From positions 80,637 through 144,636 of the forward strand of contig JAGAMA010000025.1 of the NCBI GenBank assembly GCA_017624955.1: a stretch of 64,000 bases of DNA, read 5' to 3'. Made by a program: the position numbers and the translations under genes. Below are positions 16,408-25,407 of the stretch, in pieces. The stretch comes from Alistipes sp. (GTDB lineage Bacteria; Bacteroidota; Bacteroidia; Bacteroidales; Rikenellaceae). The notes beneath the pieces were generated by a model, which searched no databases, had not been told where the DNA came from, and saw nothing but the letters and a program-made list of their open reading frames with translations. How positions within the stretch are numbered: the first letter of the stretch is position 1; every line of letters starts with the position of its first letter.

Positions 16408-17841
16408 TTACTGGTGCTGCTCGCGCAGGAGATCCTGCACCACCTTGACGGGGGAGAAGGTCGTGATGGGCACATCGACAAAGATCGTGTTCCACTTGGC
16501 CATAGCGCCGTTCCACAGACCCGGCAACTCCTGGGCACGCAGGTCTCGACCACCGGCCGACTTCTCGGAGATGAAGCCCGTTTCGGGGTCGGTGTAGGCG
16601 GGCAGGTTGAACTTCGCGCCCTTCGAATCCTTCACACCGCAAACCAGATCCACGGGGTTGAAGTGCGTAGCCGACTTCATGAGCGGCAGATCCTCGGGAG
16701 CAATCTGGCTCGACTCGGCAATCTGCAGCGACTCCGTGCCGTCGGCGTTCTTTACCCAGAACGGACCGCCACCCGGCTCACCCTCGTTGCGTACCATGCC
16801 GCAGACACGGATCGGGCGGTTCAGGACAGCCTTCAGCAGGGCTGCATCATACTGCTCGGGGAGCTTCACGCATAGGCGCTTCTCGATAAATTCGGCAATC
16901 GGCTCCAGCTCGGCACCGCCGACCTCCAGGGCCTTCAGGTACTCGAACGAACGCTCCTGCAGCTCGATCAGCAGGCCTGCCAGCATCTTCTTGCAGCGGG
17001 TCGTGTCGCCGCGGCGCGAATCGGTCGTCACGTTGTCGATATTCTTGATGAAGACGATGTCGGCATCGATGTCATTCAGGTTCTCGATCAGCGCACCGTG
17101 ACCTGCGGGACGGAACAGCAGCTCGCCGTTATCCTGACGGAAGGGGGTGTTGTCGGGATTGACGGCAATCGTATCGGTCGAGGGCTTCTGCACCGAGAAC
17201 GAGATGTCGTAGCGGATGCCGTAGCGATGCTCGTAGTAGGGGAGCTTCTCCTCCAGCAGGCTCTTGAAGCCCTCCATGTGCTCGGGCGATACGGTGAAGT
17301 GGATGCGGGCTACACCCTTCGTGGTGGCGTAGGCGGCACCCTCGGCCAGGTGCTCCTCGACCGCCTTGCGGGCACCATCCTCGTAGGCGTGGAAGGTAAC
17401 CAGACCCTTCGGCTTGGCACCGTAGTTCAGACCCTCCTTGACGATGGCCGAAACGATCTCCTTGTCGTCGGCACCCTCCTTCAGTACGGCCTTCAGCTCG
17501 GGCCAGAAGGCGAACTTCTCGATGTTCTGGATCAGCTTGTCGATGCCCGCGCCACGCTTATCCTCATTGACGAACGAGAACAGCTCCTTGAACATGCGCG
17601 TTGCTGCACCCGATGCGGGGACAAACTTGACGACCGACAGCGCCTCCTTGGCCTCCTCGTAGCGTGCTACGGCGGCATCGGCCTCCTCGACCGAAAGCAC
17701 CGTCACACCGTCCGAAGGCGATGCGGCGCGCACGATCTTCAGGTAGGGAAAACCGCGGCGGAAATTTTCGATTTGAACCTCCACGGCCTCCTTTGTCAGG
17801 CCGTGCGCTGCAATCTGTTGCAGATCTTTTTCTGTGAACAT
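16408..17841 (-). CDS. DUF4301 family protein
   Basis: 477 residues, cytoplasmic, no signal peptide or membrane segment. The opening MFTEKDLQQIAAHGL and the block VKFVPASGAATRMFK (about 73-87) identify the Bacteroidota DUF4301 family. That block has the look of the nucleotide-binding glycine-rich loop of sugar-nucleotidyltransferases, and further G-rich blocks follow (FRPAGHGALIENL near 245). A nucleotidyltransferase-like function is therefore possible but unproven. It is divergent from murB, with its own promoter box at 17900-17907. Confidence 0.88.
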   Translation of the reverse strand: MFTEKDLQQIAAHGLTKEAVEVQIENFRRGFPYLKIVRAASPSDGVTVLSVEEADAAVARYEEAKEALSVVKFVPASGAATRMFKELFSFVNEDKRGAGIDKLIQNIEKFAFWPELKAVLKEGADDKEIVSAIVKEGLNYGAKPKGLVTFHAYEDGARKAVEEHLAEGAAYATTKGVARIHFTVSPEHMEGFKSLLEEKLPYYEHRYGIRYDISFSVQKPSTDTIAVNPDNTPFRQDNGELLFRPAGHGALIENLNDIDADIVFIKNIDNVTTDSRRGDTTRCKKMLAGLLIELQERSFEYLKALEVGGAELEPIAEFIEKRLCVKLPEQYDAALLKAVLNRPIRVCGMVRNEGEPGGGPFWVKNADGTESLQIAESSQIAPEDLPLMKSATHFNPVDLVCGVKDSKGAKFNLPAYTDPETGFISEKSAGGRDLRAQELPGLWNGAMAKWNTIFVDVPITTFSPVKVVQDLLREQHQ

Positions 17842-17899
17842 AGCTTATGTAGTTTTAGTGTTGGCGGCTTAAAATCCCGATTGGGGGACAAAATCTCAT

Positions 17900-17926
17900 C
17901 AAAGTTAATAAAAATTTCTAACTTTG
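17900..17926. promoter_or_regulatory. Back-to-back promoters of DUF4301 (-) and murB (+)
   Basis: A minus-strand TAACTTTG (17907-17900) and a plus-strand TAACTTTG (17919-17926) share the same box sequence. The plus-strand box ends only 4 bp before the murB ATG, while the minus-strand leader is about 55 nt. Confidence 0.6.
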
Positions 17927-17930
17927 CACT

Positions 17931-18941
17931 ATGATTCGTGACTTTCAGGAGATAAATTTAGCTTCGCGCAATAGTTTTCAGGTCGTGCAGCATGCCAGTC
18001 GCCTCATCGAGTTTGAGACCGAGGAGGAGTTGATGGCACTTTTCCGTCGTGAGCGCTTCGATCGCTGGATGGTCCTTTCGGGTGGAAACAACATCCTCTT
18101 TACCCGGGATTATGACGGCGTGTTGCTCTGCCCCGTGGCACAGGAGATCGAACTCTTGGGCGAGGAGCAAGGGCGCGTTCGTGTGCGTGTCGGTGCCGGT
18201 CGTGAGTGGGATGAGCTGGTGGCCTGGGCCGTGGAGCATGGGCTGTGGGGGTTGGAGAACCTCTCGCTGATTCCCGGCAAGGCGGGGGCTGCTCCTGTGC
18301 AGAATATCGGGGCTTATGGCGCCGAGGCGAAGGATGTGATCCGTCGTGTACGCTTCTACGATGTGGCGGAGGATCGGATGCGCTCGCTTGGGGTGGAGGA
18401 GTGTGGCTTCGGCTACCGCGAAAGCATCTTCAAGCAGGCGCTTAAAGGGCGTGTCGTGATTACCGAGATCGAGATCGAGCTCTCGCGTGAGGCGAATCCC
18501 CGCCTTGGTTATGGGGATGTGGAGCGCGAGGTGGAGCGCCTGGGAGGTGCTACGTTGCGCAACATCCGCGAGGCGATCTGCGCGATTCGTCGCTCGAAGT
18601 TGCCCGATACGGCCGTGCTGGGCAATGCGGGCAGCTTCTTTAAGAATCCGATTGTCAGCCACGAGGTGGCCGAGGGGATGCTCACGCGCTATCCCGAAAT
18701 GCCGCACTACGCCACGGCTGATCCCGCGAAGGTGAAGCTGGCTGCCGGCTGGCTCATCGACCGCGCGGGGCTGAAGGGCTACCGCGAGGGGGCGGTCGGC
18801 GTGCATGAGAAGCAGGCGCTGGTGCTGGTAAATTATGGCGGCGCTACGGGCGGCGAGGTGATCGCCCTGGCACGCAAGGTGCAGGCCGAAGTGAAGAAAC
18901 AGTTCGGGGTCGAGATCGACACCGAGGTCAATATTTGGTAA
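17931..18941 (+). CDS. murB: UDP-N-acetylenolpyruvoylglucosamine reductase
   Basis: 336 residues. The FAD-binding N-terminal domain contains VLSGGNNILF (the GGGSN-type loop) and LIPGKAGAAPVQNIGAYG, and the C-terminal MurB domain contains GNAGSFFKNP, with the catalytic Ser in GSFFKNP. It reduces UDP-GlcNAc-enolpyruvate to UDP-MurNAc in cytoplasmic peptidoglycan synthesis. The length and presence of a Tyr loop region suit type I MurB. The gene ends 2 bp before tilS. Confidence 0.95.
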   Translation: MIRDFQEINLASRNSFQVVQHASRLIEFETEEELMALFRRERFDRWMVLSGGNNILFTRDYDGVLLCPVAQEIELLGEEQGRVRVRVGAGREWDELVAWAVEHGLWGLENLSLIPGKAGAAPVQNIGAYGAEAKDVIRRVRFYDVAEDRMRSLGVEECGFGYRESIFKQALKGRVVITEIEIELSREANPRLGYGDVEREVERLGGATLRNIREAICAIRRSKLPDTAVLGNAGSFFKNPIVSHEVAEGMLTRYPEMPHYATADPAKVKLAAGWLIDRAGLKGYREGAVGVHEKQALVLVNYGGATGGEVIALARKVQAEVKKQFGVEIDTEVNIW

Positions 18942-18943
18942 CC

Positions 18944-20293
18944 ATGGGACAGCAGTTGGCACAAAATTTCGCCCGCTATGTGGCCGAGAACGAGCTCTTT
19001 ACGGTTGAGGATCGCATCCTGCTGACCGTGTCGGGCGGTGTGGACTCGATGGTCATGCTCTCGCTCTTTACCGAGGCCGGTTATCGGATCGGTGTGGCGC
19101 ACTGCAACTTTCAGTTGCGCGGTACGGAGAGTGAGGAGGATGAGGTGCTGGTGCGTGAGGAGGCGGCCCGCCTCGGTGTGCCCTTCTACAACCGCCGCTT
19201 TGAGACCGCGCGCGAAATGGAGCTCACGGGCGAGTCGATGGAGATGGCTGCCCGTCGTCTGCGCTACGCCTGGTTCAACGAGCTGTGCGAAACGGAGGGC
19301 TATACGGCGATTGCCGTGGCACACCATGCCGACGACTCGGTCGAGACCTTCTTTATCAACCTGCTGCGCGGCACGGGTCTGCGCGGCCTGACGGGCATTT
19401 CGACCCAGGTGGGGCGCGTGGTGCGTCCGCTCCTGTTTGCTACGCGCAAGGAGATTCTGGAGTATGCCCTGCAACACAAGATTCCCTACCGCGAGGATTC
19501 GTCGAACCGCTCGACGAAGTACCTGCGCAACAAGATACGCTTGGGGCTGGTGCCCCGCATTCGGGAGATTAACCCCAAGTTCACCTCCCTGATGCGTCGC
19601 AACATCGGCCGTCTGACCGATGCCCAGCAATTCATTACGCAGGCCGTGGAGCGCATCCGCGAGGTGGCCGTCGAGTGGCGCGAGGGGGTGGATGTCATCC
19701 ACCTGAACCGCATCGATCCCTCCCTGCCGCGTAACTTCGTGCTCTACGAACTGCTCAACTCGGCCTACGGCTTCAAGGGCGATGTGATCGACCAGCTCTG
19801 CCATGCGTTGGATGCCGAGGCGGTGGGTCGTCGTTTCTATGCGCGTGATCGGGTGGCAGTGGTGGATCGTGGTACGATCCTCGTTTCGCCCATTGCGTCG
19901 GACGACAGCTGCGAGGTGCAGGTGCCGGAGGGGGCTGCTCGTGCCTACTGCGGTAACTCGGTGCTCTTCTTCGATCGCCGCAGCATCGACCTCATTGAGG
20001 AGTTTGCGGTGCCCCCCGGGCAGGCGCTCCTCGATGCCGATAAGTTGCAGTGGCCGCTCACGCTTCGCCGTTGGCGCGAGGGGGATTGGTTTATCCCCTT
20101 CGGTATGACGGGCAAGAAGAAGCTGAGCGACTACCTCATCGACCGCAAACTCTCGCTTCCGGAGAAGGAGCGCCAGTTTGTCCTGACGAGTGGCGATGAG
20201 ATTGTCTGGGTCGTGGGCGAGCGGACGGATGACCGCTACCGCCTCGACGAGAAGAGCGAAAATGTCCTTTGTATTACCCGTGAGATCGTATAG
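18944..20293 (+). CDS. tilS: tRNA(Ile)-lysidine synthetase
   Basis: 449 residues from ATG 18944; a TTG three codons earlier overlaps the murB stop and is less likely. The PP-loop ATPase motif SGGVDS is at about 30-35, followed by GVAHCNFQLRG and HHADDSVETF. The C-terminal TilS domain (LTLRRWREGDWFIPFG ... KKLSDYLIDRK) is present. It converts the wobble cytidine of the CAU-anticodon isoleucine tRNA to lysidine, making it read AUA. Sits in a murB-tilS-holA run. Confidence 0.95.
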   Translation: MGQQLAQNFARYVAENELFTVEDRILLTVSGGVDSMVMLSLFTEAGYRIGVAHCNFQLRGTESEEDEVLVREEAARLGVPFYNRRFETAREMELTGESMEMAARRLRYAWFNELCETEGYTAIAVAHHADDSVETFFINLLRGTGLRGLTGISTQVGRVVRPLLFATRKEILEYALQHKIPYREDSSNRSTKYLRNKIRLGLVPRIREINPKFTSLMRRNIGRLTDAQQFITQAVERIREVAVEWREGVDVIHLNRIDPSLPRNFVLYELLNSAYGFKGDVIDQLCHALDAEAVGRRFYARDRVAVVDRGTILVSPIASDDSCEVQVPEGAARAYCGNSVLFFDRRSIDLIEEFAVPPGQALLDADKLQWPLTLRRWREGDWFIPFGMTGKKKLSDYLIDRKLSLPEKERQFVLTSGDEIVWVVGERTDDRYRLDEKSENVLCITREIV

Positions 20294-20299
20294 TGAAAG

Positions 20300-21370
20300 A
20301 TGGCTAAAAGTGCAGTGAAATTCCGTGATACGGTGGCCGAGTTCGAACGCCTGCAACAGCAGATTGCGGCGCGCAAGTTTGCCCCGATCTACCTCCTGAT
20401 GGGCGAGGAGAGCTACTTCATCGACCGCCTGCAGGAGCAGCTGGCCTCCTCGATTCTCAACGAGGCCGAGCGCGCCTTCAACCAGATCATGGTCTACGGC
20501 AAGGATAGCGATGCGGGGCAGGTGGTCAATCTCTGCCGTCAGATGCCGATGATGGGTGCGTATCAGGTCGTGATCCTGAAGGAGGCGCAGCAGTTACGCC
20601 AGATCGAGAAGCTCTCGTTCTATACGCAGAAGCCCCAGCCGACCACGATTCTGGTGATTTGCCACAAGGAGAAGAATGCCGACAAGCGCTCCTCGTTCTA
20701 CAAGGGGTGCGCGGCAAATGGCGTTGTCTTCGAGTCGGTTACGCCGCGCGACTATGAGATTGGCGCATGGCTCGAACAGTTCATCGCAGGGCGTGGCCTG
20801 AAGATCGACCGCAAGGCCCTGGCGATGCTTACCGACCACCTCGGCACATCGATTTCGAAGATTGCGCTCGAGCTGGAGAAGTTGGCCGTCTCGATGCCTG
20901 AGGGGGCTACGCGCATCACGGATGTCGATATCGAAACCAACATCGGCATCTCGAAGGATTTCAACAACTTTGAGCTTTGCAAGGCGGTCGTCACGCGCGA
21001 TATGGGTCACTCACTCATGATTGCCGACCACTTTGCCCGCAACCCGAAGGATAATCCCCTTTTGGTGACGATCATGGCCCTCTTTGGCCAATTCCGTGAC
21101 CTCTTTACGGTCAATTACCTCGCCTGGCTCAGCCGCCGCAAGGGGCAGCCGATGCCCTCGGATCAGGAGCTGATGCGCATCCTGCGTAAGCCCTCGCCCT
21201 TTATCGTGCAGGAGATCAAGCAACAGACCGCCTTGTGGCCCAATAAGAAGGTCTTTGAGATCTTGGGTCTTTTGCGCGAGTACGATGCCAAGTCGAAGGG
21301 ACTGAATTCGGGTGGCGCTTCGGATGGAGAGCTGCTGCGCGAGTTGTTGCTCAAAATCTTCCTTTTGTAA
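20300..21370 (+). CDS. holA: DNA polymerase III subunit delta
   Basis: 356 residues. The N-terminal AAA+-like region (FAPIYLLMGEESYFIDRL at about 28-45) lacks a functional Walker A motif, as is normal for delta. Then come the ILKEAQQLRQIEKL block, a lid domain and a helical C-terminal collar domain (LRKPSPFIVQEIKQQ near 300). It is the clamp-loader wrench that opens the beta ring. The next gene begins 16 bp downstream. Confidence 0.93.
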   Translation: MAKSAVKFRDTVAEFERLQQQIAARKFAPIYLLMGEESYFIDRLQEQLASSILNEAERAFNQIMVYGKDSDAGQVVNLCRQMPMMGAYQVVILKEAQQLRQIEKLSFYTQKPQPTTILVICHKEKNADKRSSFYKGCAANGVVFESVTPRDYEIGAWLEQFIAGRGLKIDRKALAMLTDHLGTSISKIALELEKLAVSMPEGATRITDVDIETNIGISKDFNNFELCKAVVTRDMGHSLMIADHFARNPKDNPLLVTIMALFGQFRDLFTVNYLAWLSRRKGQPMPSDQELMRILRKPSPFIVQEIKQQTALWPNKKVFEILGLLREYDAKSKGLNSGGASDGELLRELLLKIFLL

Positions 21371-21386
21371 CTTTTTTCGCTTCGCC

Positions 21387-22100
21387 ATGGAGCCGTTTCT
21401 CTACCAAATAGTCCACATCTATCGAGGACGAGCCCGCATGCTCAAGGAGCATGTGGCGCGGCTGCATCTGGCTTCGTGTGATCTCTTTGGGCGCGCCTAT
21501 CGCCCCGACGTGAAGCAGTTGGAGCAGCGCCTGCTTGCCGAAGTGGAGCGGGAGCGTTATCCCGATGCCGTCTCGTCGTTCGTCCGAATCGAACTGTTCG
21601 ATACGGGCGAGGAGAATACCTTTGGCGTAGGTACCTCGCTCTATGCGGGTTATGCCCTGCGCAGTGTGCGCCCCGTGGCGCTTTCGGTGCCCTACGACCT
21701 GCCCTACGAGACGATGTCCGTGGCCTCGCTTGCGGCGCATGCCGTGGCGCAGTCGTTGGCGCGTGAACGCGGCGCGGATGAGGCGATTCGTGTCGATCGT
21801 GAAGGGGTTCTCCGCTCGTTGGGCGAGGGGTCGGTGTATGGCTTCCGCGAGGGGGTGCTCGTTGCCCCGAAAAGGCTCCATACGGCCACCGATGTTGCCC
21901 TTTGGGAGGCGGTGCGGGCGGCCGGCATCCCGGCTGTGCAACACCCGATCCGTCAGGCCGAACTATCGCTCTACGATGAGCTTTTTGCGGTGGATCATCG
22001 CGGCCTTACCTCCCTGTCGAAACTCGACGAAAAACCCCTGCCGGCCATCCGTGTGGAGCGCGTGGCAGAGGAGTTAGAGCGCTGGATCAGCGCGCGATAA
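21387..22100 (+). CDS. Aminotransferase class IV-like protein, PLP lysine apparently absent
   Basis: 237 residues from ATG 21387 (MEPFLYQIV). The fold signature of class IV PLP enzymes is visible: MLKEHVARL near 23-31 (compare the EEHLERL motif), RGADEAIRVDREGVLRSL near 140-157 and GEGSVYGFREG, which parallels TEGSSSNIF. When the ADEAI block is aligned with branched-chain or D-amino-acid transaminases, the position of the PLP-binding lysine falls at Ser/Val in ETMSVASL and no Lys is nearby. It may be a degenerate or repurposed member. The 3' end overlaps a convergent gene by 14 nt. Confidence 0.7.
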   Translation: MEPFLYQIVHIYRGRARMLKEHVARLHLASCDLFGRAYRPDVKQLEQRLLAEVERERYPDAVSSFVRIELFDTGEENTFGVGTSLYAGYALRSVRPVALSVPYDLPYETMSVASLAAHAVAQSLARERGADEAIRVDREGVLRSLGEGSVYGFREGVLVAPKRLHTATDVALWEAVRAAGIPAVQHPIRQAELSLYDELFAVDHRGLTSLSKLDEKPLPAIRVERVAEELERWISAR

Positions 22101-22674
22101 CCACATAATCGGTATAGACAATGCGGGTCGAGGGGTTCGAGGTGCGAATCTCTTGGCGCAGTGCCTTTGTGCCCCACCGAAAGAAGAGAAAGCGGTGCGG
22201 AATGCGGTGCACGACCTGGTGGAGCGTGTCGATCGAAAGCACCCGACAATGAATCGAGTCATGGCGGATGATCGCCTCGACCCGATTCCAGGGATCCTCC
22301 CACCGAAAGTGGCGTGCCGTGTCGCAGAGGGGTTCGGTGCGGGTGATGTAGATCGTATCGCGGAGCGGGGCAGTGAGCGTGAGCGTGTTACGGCTGACGC
22401 TTTGTGCCACGGATTCCACACGGCGCAGTCGGATTTTCATCGTTTTGAGCTGCTCGACCTCGGCTTGGTAGAGTCGGCGAAACTCCTCCCGTTCGAGGCG
22501 TAAGACCTCGCAATGAGCGCGCAACGAATCGTGGGTCGTGAGCTGTCGATCGAGGCGCGCGAGAAGCGCGGTGCGATCTTCGCGCAGGCGTTGCGAAGTG
22601 CGGTAGTAATGGTGCGTGGTAAGTGCGAGTGTTGCCACGAGGAGCGTGGCGGCTAAAAGGAGCTTGGTTTTCAT
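22087..22674 (-). CDS. Membrane-anchored coiled-coil protein of unknown function
   Basis: 195 residues from ATG 22674; a longer frame to 22740 would pass the promoter box. One N-terminal membrane helix (KLLLAATLLVATLAL) is followed by a charged coiled coil (about 25-95) and a C-terminal beta-type region (LRDTIYITRTEP, HRFLFFRWGTKAL, TRIVYTDYVVIAR). The outline recalls the DUF6549 proteins of Bacteroidota by memory only, hence low certainty on the family. It overlaps the class-IV-aminotransferase-like gene and is divergent from coaD. Confidence 0.65.
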   Translation of the reverse strand: MKTKLLLAATLLVATLALTTHHYYRTSQRLREDRTALLARLDRQLTTHDSLRAHCEVLRLEREEFRRLYQAEVEQLKTMKIRLRRVESVAQSVSRNTLTLTAPLRDTIYITRTEPLCDTARHFRWEDPWNRVEAIIRHDSIHCRVLSIDTLHQVVHRIPHRFLFFRWGTKALRQEIRTSNPSTRIVYTDYVVIAR

Positions 22675-22692
22675 CTGTTTTGCGGTTTTTGG

Positions 22693-22700
22693 CAAAGATA
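22693..22700 (-). promoter_or_regulatory. Promoter box of the coiled-coil gene
   Basis: Minus-strand TATCTTTG, 18 bp before the start codon at 22674. Confidence 0.55.
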
Positions 22701-22749
22701 AGGGGCTAAAAAGGGGGCAGCGTCTAAATTTTACCGACAAAATAGCCCT

Positions 22750-22775
22750 TGATTGCCAAAAACTTCTTACCTTTG
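22750..22775 (+). promoter_or_regulatory. Promoter of coaD, close to the start codon
   Basis: TTGATTG at 22750 and TACCTTTG at 22768-22775 form a -33/-7 pair. Only 6 bp separate the box from ATG 22782, so little or no leader is expected. Confidence 0.6.
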
Positions 22776-22781
22776 TCTATT

Positions 22782-23258
22782 ATGGAAAGAACCGCAATTT
22801 TCCCCGGGTCGTTTGACCCCTTTACGCGCGGCCATGCCGCCATTGTCGAGGAGTCGTTGAAACTCTTCGACAAAGTGATCATCGGCATCGGCAACAACTC
22901 GATGAAACATGGGCTGTTGTCGGTCGAGAACCGCAAGCGCCTCATCGACGATGTCTATCGGGATAATGAGCGTGTCGAGGTGCGCATCTACCACGGGCTG
23001 ACGGGTGAGTTTGCCGAGGAGATGGGCGCTGTGGCGATTATCCGCGGCGTGAGAAACACGACCGACTTTGAGTATGAGCGCACGATGGAGGCGACGAACC
23101 ACCGCATCTATCCCGAGCTGACGACCGTCATGTTGTTCACCCCCGCCCCCGTGGCCGACATCGCCTCCTCGACCGTCAGAGAGGTGCTCTCGTTTGGCCG
23201 CTCGGTGGAGGAGTTCCTGCCCGAGGGGATCGACATTGCCGACTATTTGAAAGATTAA
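22782..23258 (+). CDS. coaD: Phosphopantetheine adenylyltransferase
   Basis: 158 residues, family length. It starts MERTAIFPGSFDPFTRGH, which holds the T/HxGH nucleotidyltransferase motif (TRGH at 15-18). Later motifs are RGVRNTTDFEYE and the ISSSTVRE equivalent (ADIASSTVREVLSFG). It adds AMP to 4'-phosphopantetheine in coenzyme A synthesis. lpxD follows after 23 bp. Confidence 0.95.
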   Translation: MERTAIFPGSFDPFTRGHAAIVEESLKLFDKVIIGIGNNSMKHGLLSVENRKRLIDDVYRDNERVEVRIYHGLTGEFAEEMGAVAIIRGVRNTTDFEYERTMEATNHRIYPELTTVMLFTPAPVADIASSTVREVLSFGRSVEEFLPEGIDIADYLKD

Positions 23259-23281
23259 CCATCAAAAATTAAGATAACGCT

Positions 23282-24316
23282 ATGGAATTTACCGCTGAAA
23301 TGATCGCCGGCTTTTTGGGTGGCGAGATTGTAGGAGATAAGAATGCGGCCGTTTGGACCGTCTCGTCGATCGAGGAGGGCAAGAAGGGTTCGCTGGCCTA
23401 TTTGACGAACCTCAAATACGAGGAGTTTATCTACACGACGGGGGCTTCGATCGTTCTGTGCGACAAGTCGTTTGAGCCGAAGCAGGAGGTGCCTGCCACG
23501 CTCGTTAAGGTGGACAATGCCGCCGAGTGCATCGTCAAGCTGTTGCAGATGTATGCCGCCTCGAAGCCCCGCCGCAAGGGTATCTCGGAGCGCGCTTCGG
23601 TAGCCGAGGGCGCTGTGGTTGAGGGAGAATCGTATGTGGGCGACTTTGCCGTCATCGAGCATGGCGCAAAGGTGGGTGCCAACTGCCAGATCTATCCCCA
23701 GGTCTATATCGGCGAGGGGGTAACGATCGGCGAGGGTACGACACTCTACGCCGGCGTGAAGATCTACGAGGGTTGCCACATCGGCAAGAACTGCATCCTG
23801 CATGCAGGAGCCGTGATCGGTGCCGACGGCTTCGGCTTTATGCCCAATGCCGAGGGAGGCTTCGATAAGATTCCGCAGCTTGGCAATGTTATCATCGAGG
23901 ACGATGTGGAGATCGGTGCCAACACCTGTATCGACCGCGCCAAGACCGACTCGACGATCATCCGTCGCGGCGTGAAGCTCGACAACCTGATTCAGATCGG
24001 CCACAACGTGCAGGTGGGCGAGAATACCGTATCGTCGGCCCAGACCGGTATTGCCGGCACGTCGAAGGTGGGCAAGAACTGCTTCCTGGCCGGTCAGGTG
24101 GGCATTGCCGACCATGTGACGATCGGCGACCGCGTGATGGTCGGCTCGAAGAGTGGTCTGGATAAGAATGTGCCCGATGGCGAGATTCGCTTCGGCTATC
24201 CTGCCCTGCCCGGTATGCAGTACCACCGTGCCGCAGCCGTCTTTAAGCGCCTGCCCGAGCTGGATCGCACGGTACGCCAGTTAGAGAAGGATATGAAAAA
24301 CCTTAAAAACGAATAA
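23282..24316 (+). CDS. lpxD: UDP-3-O-acylglucosamine N-acyltransferase
   Basis: 344 residues: an N-terminal uridine-binding domain (to about 100), a left-handed beta-helix of hexapeptide repeats (about 105-300; e.g. [17 protein letters not shown]) and a C-terminal helix ([19 protein letters not shown]). The catalytic histidine is in [11 protein letters not shown]. It catalyses the third step of lipid A synthesis, consistent with a Gram-negative envelope. The next gene begins 4 bp later. Confidence 0.95.
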   Translation: MEFTAEMIAGFLGGEIVGDKNAAVWTVSSIEEGKKGSLAYLTNLKYEEFIYTTGASIVLCDKSFEPKQEVPATLVKVDNAAECIVKLLQMYAASKPRRKGISERASVAEGAVVEGESYVGDFAVIEHGAKVGANCQIYPQVYIGEGVTIGEGTTLYAGVKIYEGCHIGKNCILHAGAVIGADGFGFMPNAEGGFDKIPQLGNVIIEDDVEIGANTCIDRAKTDSTIIRRGVKLDNLIQIGHNVQVGENTVSSAQTGIAGTSKVGKNCFLAGQVGIADHVTIGDRVMVGSKSGLDKNVPDGEIRFGYPALPGMQYHRAAAVFKRLPELDRTVRQLEKDMKNLKNE

Positions 24317-24320
24317 GCAA

Positions 24321-25373
24321 ATGAAGAAGATGATTTTTGGTGTGCTGGCTATGGCCGCACTGGTTGGTTGCTCGACGCAACCCAAGTTTACGATCTCGGG
24401 CCAGGTAGAGGGCGTGGAGAAGATGTACCTGATGGAGCGTGTAGATGGCGAATTTGCTGTCCTTGATTCGGTGGCTGTGGAGAATGGCGCCTTTGAAATG
24501 ACGGGTTGTGCGGCCGAGCCGAAGCAACTCTATATTAGCAGCCAGACGGCTCTGCGCGGTGCTGCGGTGGCTGTTCGCTTCTTTGCAGAGGAGGGTGAGA
24601 TTATGCTCACGAAGACGGAGGATGATTATGTGGCTTCCGGTACGCCCGCTAACGATGCAGTGGTTGCCTATGGTGAGGTCGTAGGTCCGCTGATGGCCGA
24701 GTATCGTGAGGCTACGCCCGAGCGTCGTGCCGAGATTGAGGTTGCCTATGAGGCTGCCCAAAAGGAGGCGTTGGAGCAGAACAAAGATAATCTCTTCGGT
24801 GTGCAGATGCTGCAGAGTGCCGCTTATGGCATGGCAGGTGCCGAGCTTAAGGCTGCTATTGAGTCGTTTACGCCCGAGATGCAGGCCGCGAAGCTGATGC
24901 AGCCCATCGCCGAGATGGCCGAGAAGAAGATCAAGACCGATGTAGGTCAGCCCTATATCGACTTCGAGCAGGCTGACAAGGAGGGAACGATGGTGTCGCT
25001 CAAGTCGGTGATCGAGAACCCCGCCAATAAGTATGTCCTCGTTGATTTCTGGGCTTCGTGGTGCGCTCCCTGCATGGCCGAGGTGCCGGCTTTGAAGGCT
25101 GCCTATGACGAGTACCACAAGAAGGGCTTCGAGATCTTCGGCGTATCGCTCGATAATAAGAAGGAGGCCTGGGAGGCTGCCATCAAGAACAAGGAGCTGA
25201 ATTGGTTGCATGTAAGCGACCTGCAGGGTTGGCAGAATGCTGCCGCCGACCTCTATGGCGTACGCTCGATCCCCGCAAACTACCTCGTAGAGTGCGCAAC
25301 GGGTAAGATCGTAGGCGTAGGTCTGCGTGGTGAGGAGGTCAAGGCCAAGGTGGCCGAGATGCTGGCCGAGTAA
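24321..25373 (+). CDS. TlpA-like thiol:disulfide lipoprotein with DUF4369-type N-terminal domain (copy 1)
   Basis: 350 residues. Lipobox in LAMAALVGCS places it on a membrane outside the cytoplasm. The N-terminal beta domain (about 25-115) is DUF4369-like; a helical linker follows, and residues about 215-350 form a thioredoxin fold with the redox motif WASWCAPC. The cis-proline loop reads YGVRSIPANYLV. Such proteins reduce or isomerise disulfides or act in thiol-based stress defence. A paralogue follows 34 bp downstream. Confidence 0.88.
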   Translation: MKKMIFGVLAMAALVGCSTQPKFTISGQVEGVEKMYLMERVDGEFAVLDSVAVENGAFEMTGCAAEPKQLYISSQTALRGAAVAVRFFAEEGEIMLTKTEDDYVASGTPANDAVVAYGEVVGPLMAEYREATPERRAEIEVAYEAAQKEALEQNKDNLFGVQMLQSAAYGMAGAELKAAIESFTPEMQAAKLMQPIAEMAEKKIKTDVGQPYIDFEQADKEGTMVSLKSVIENPANKYVLVDFWASWCAPCMAEVPALKAAYDEYHKKGFEIFGVSLDNKKEAWEAAIKNKELNWLHVSDLQGWQNAAADLYGVRSIPANYLVECATGKIVGVGLRGEEVKAKVAEMLAE

Positions 25374-25407
25374 TTGCCGTAAACAAACACAATACAATCC
25401 GACTTTT

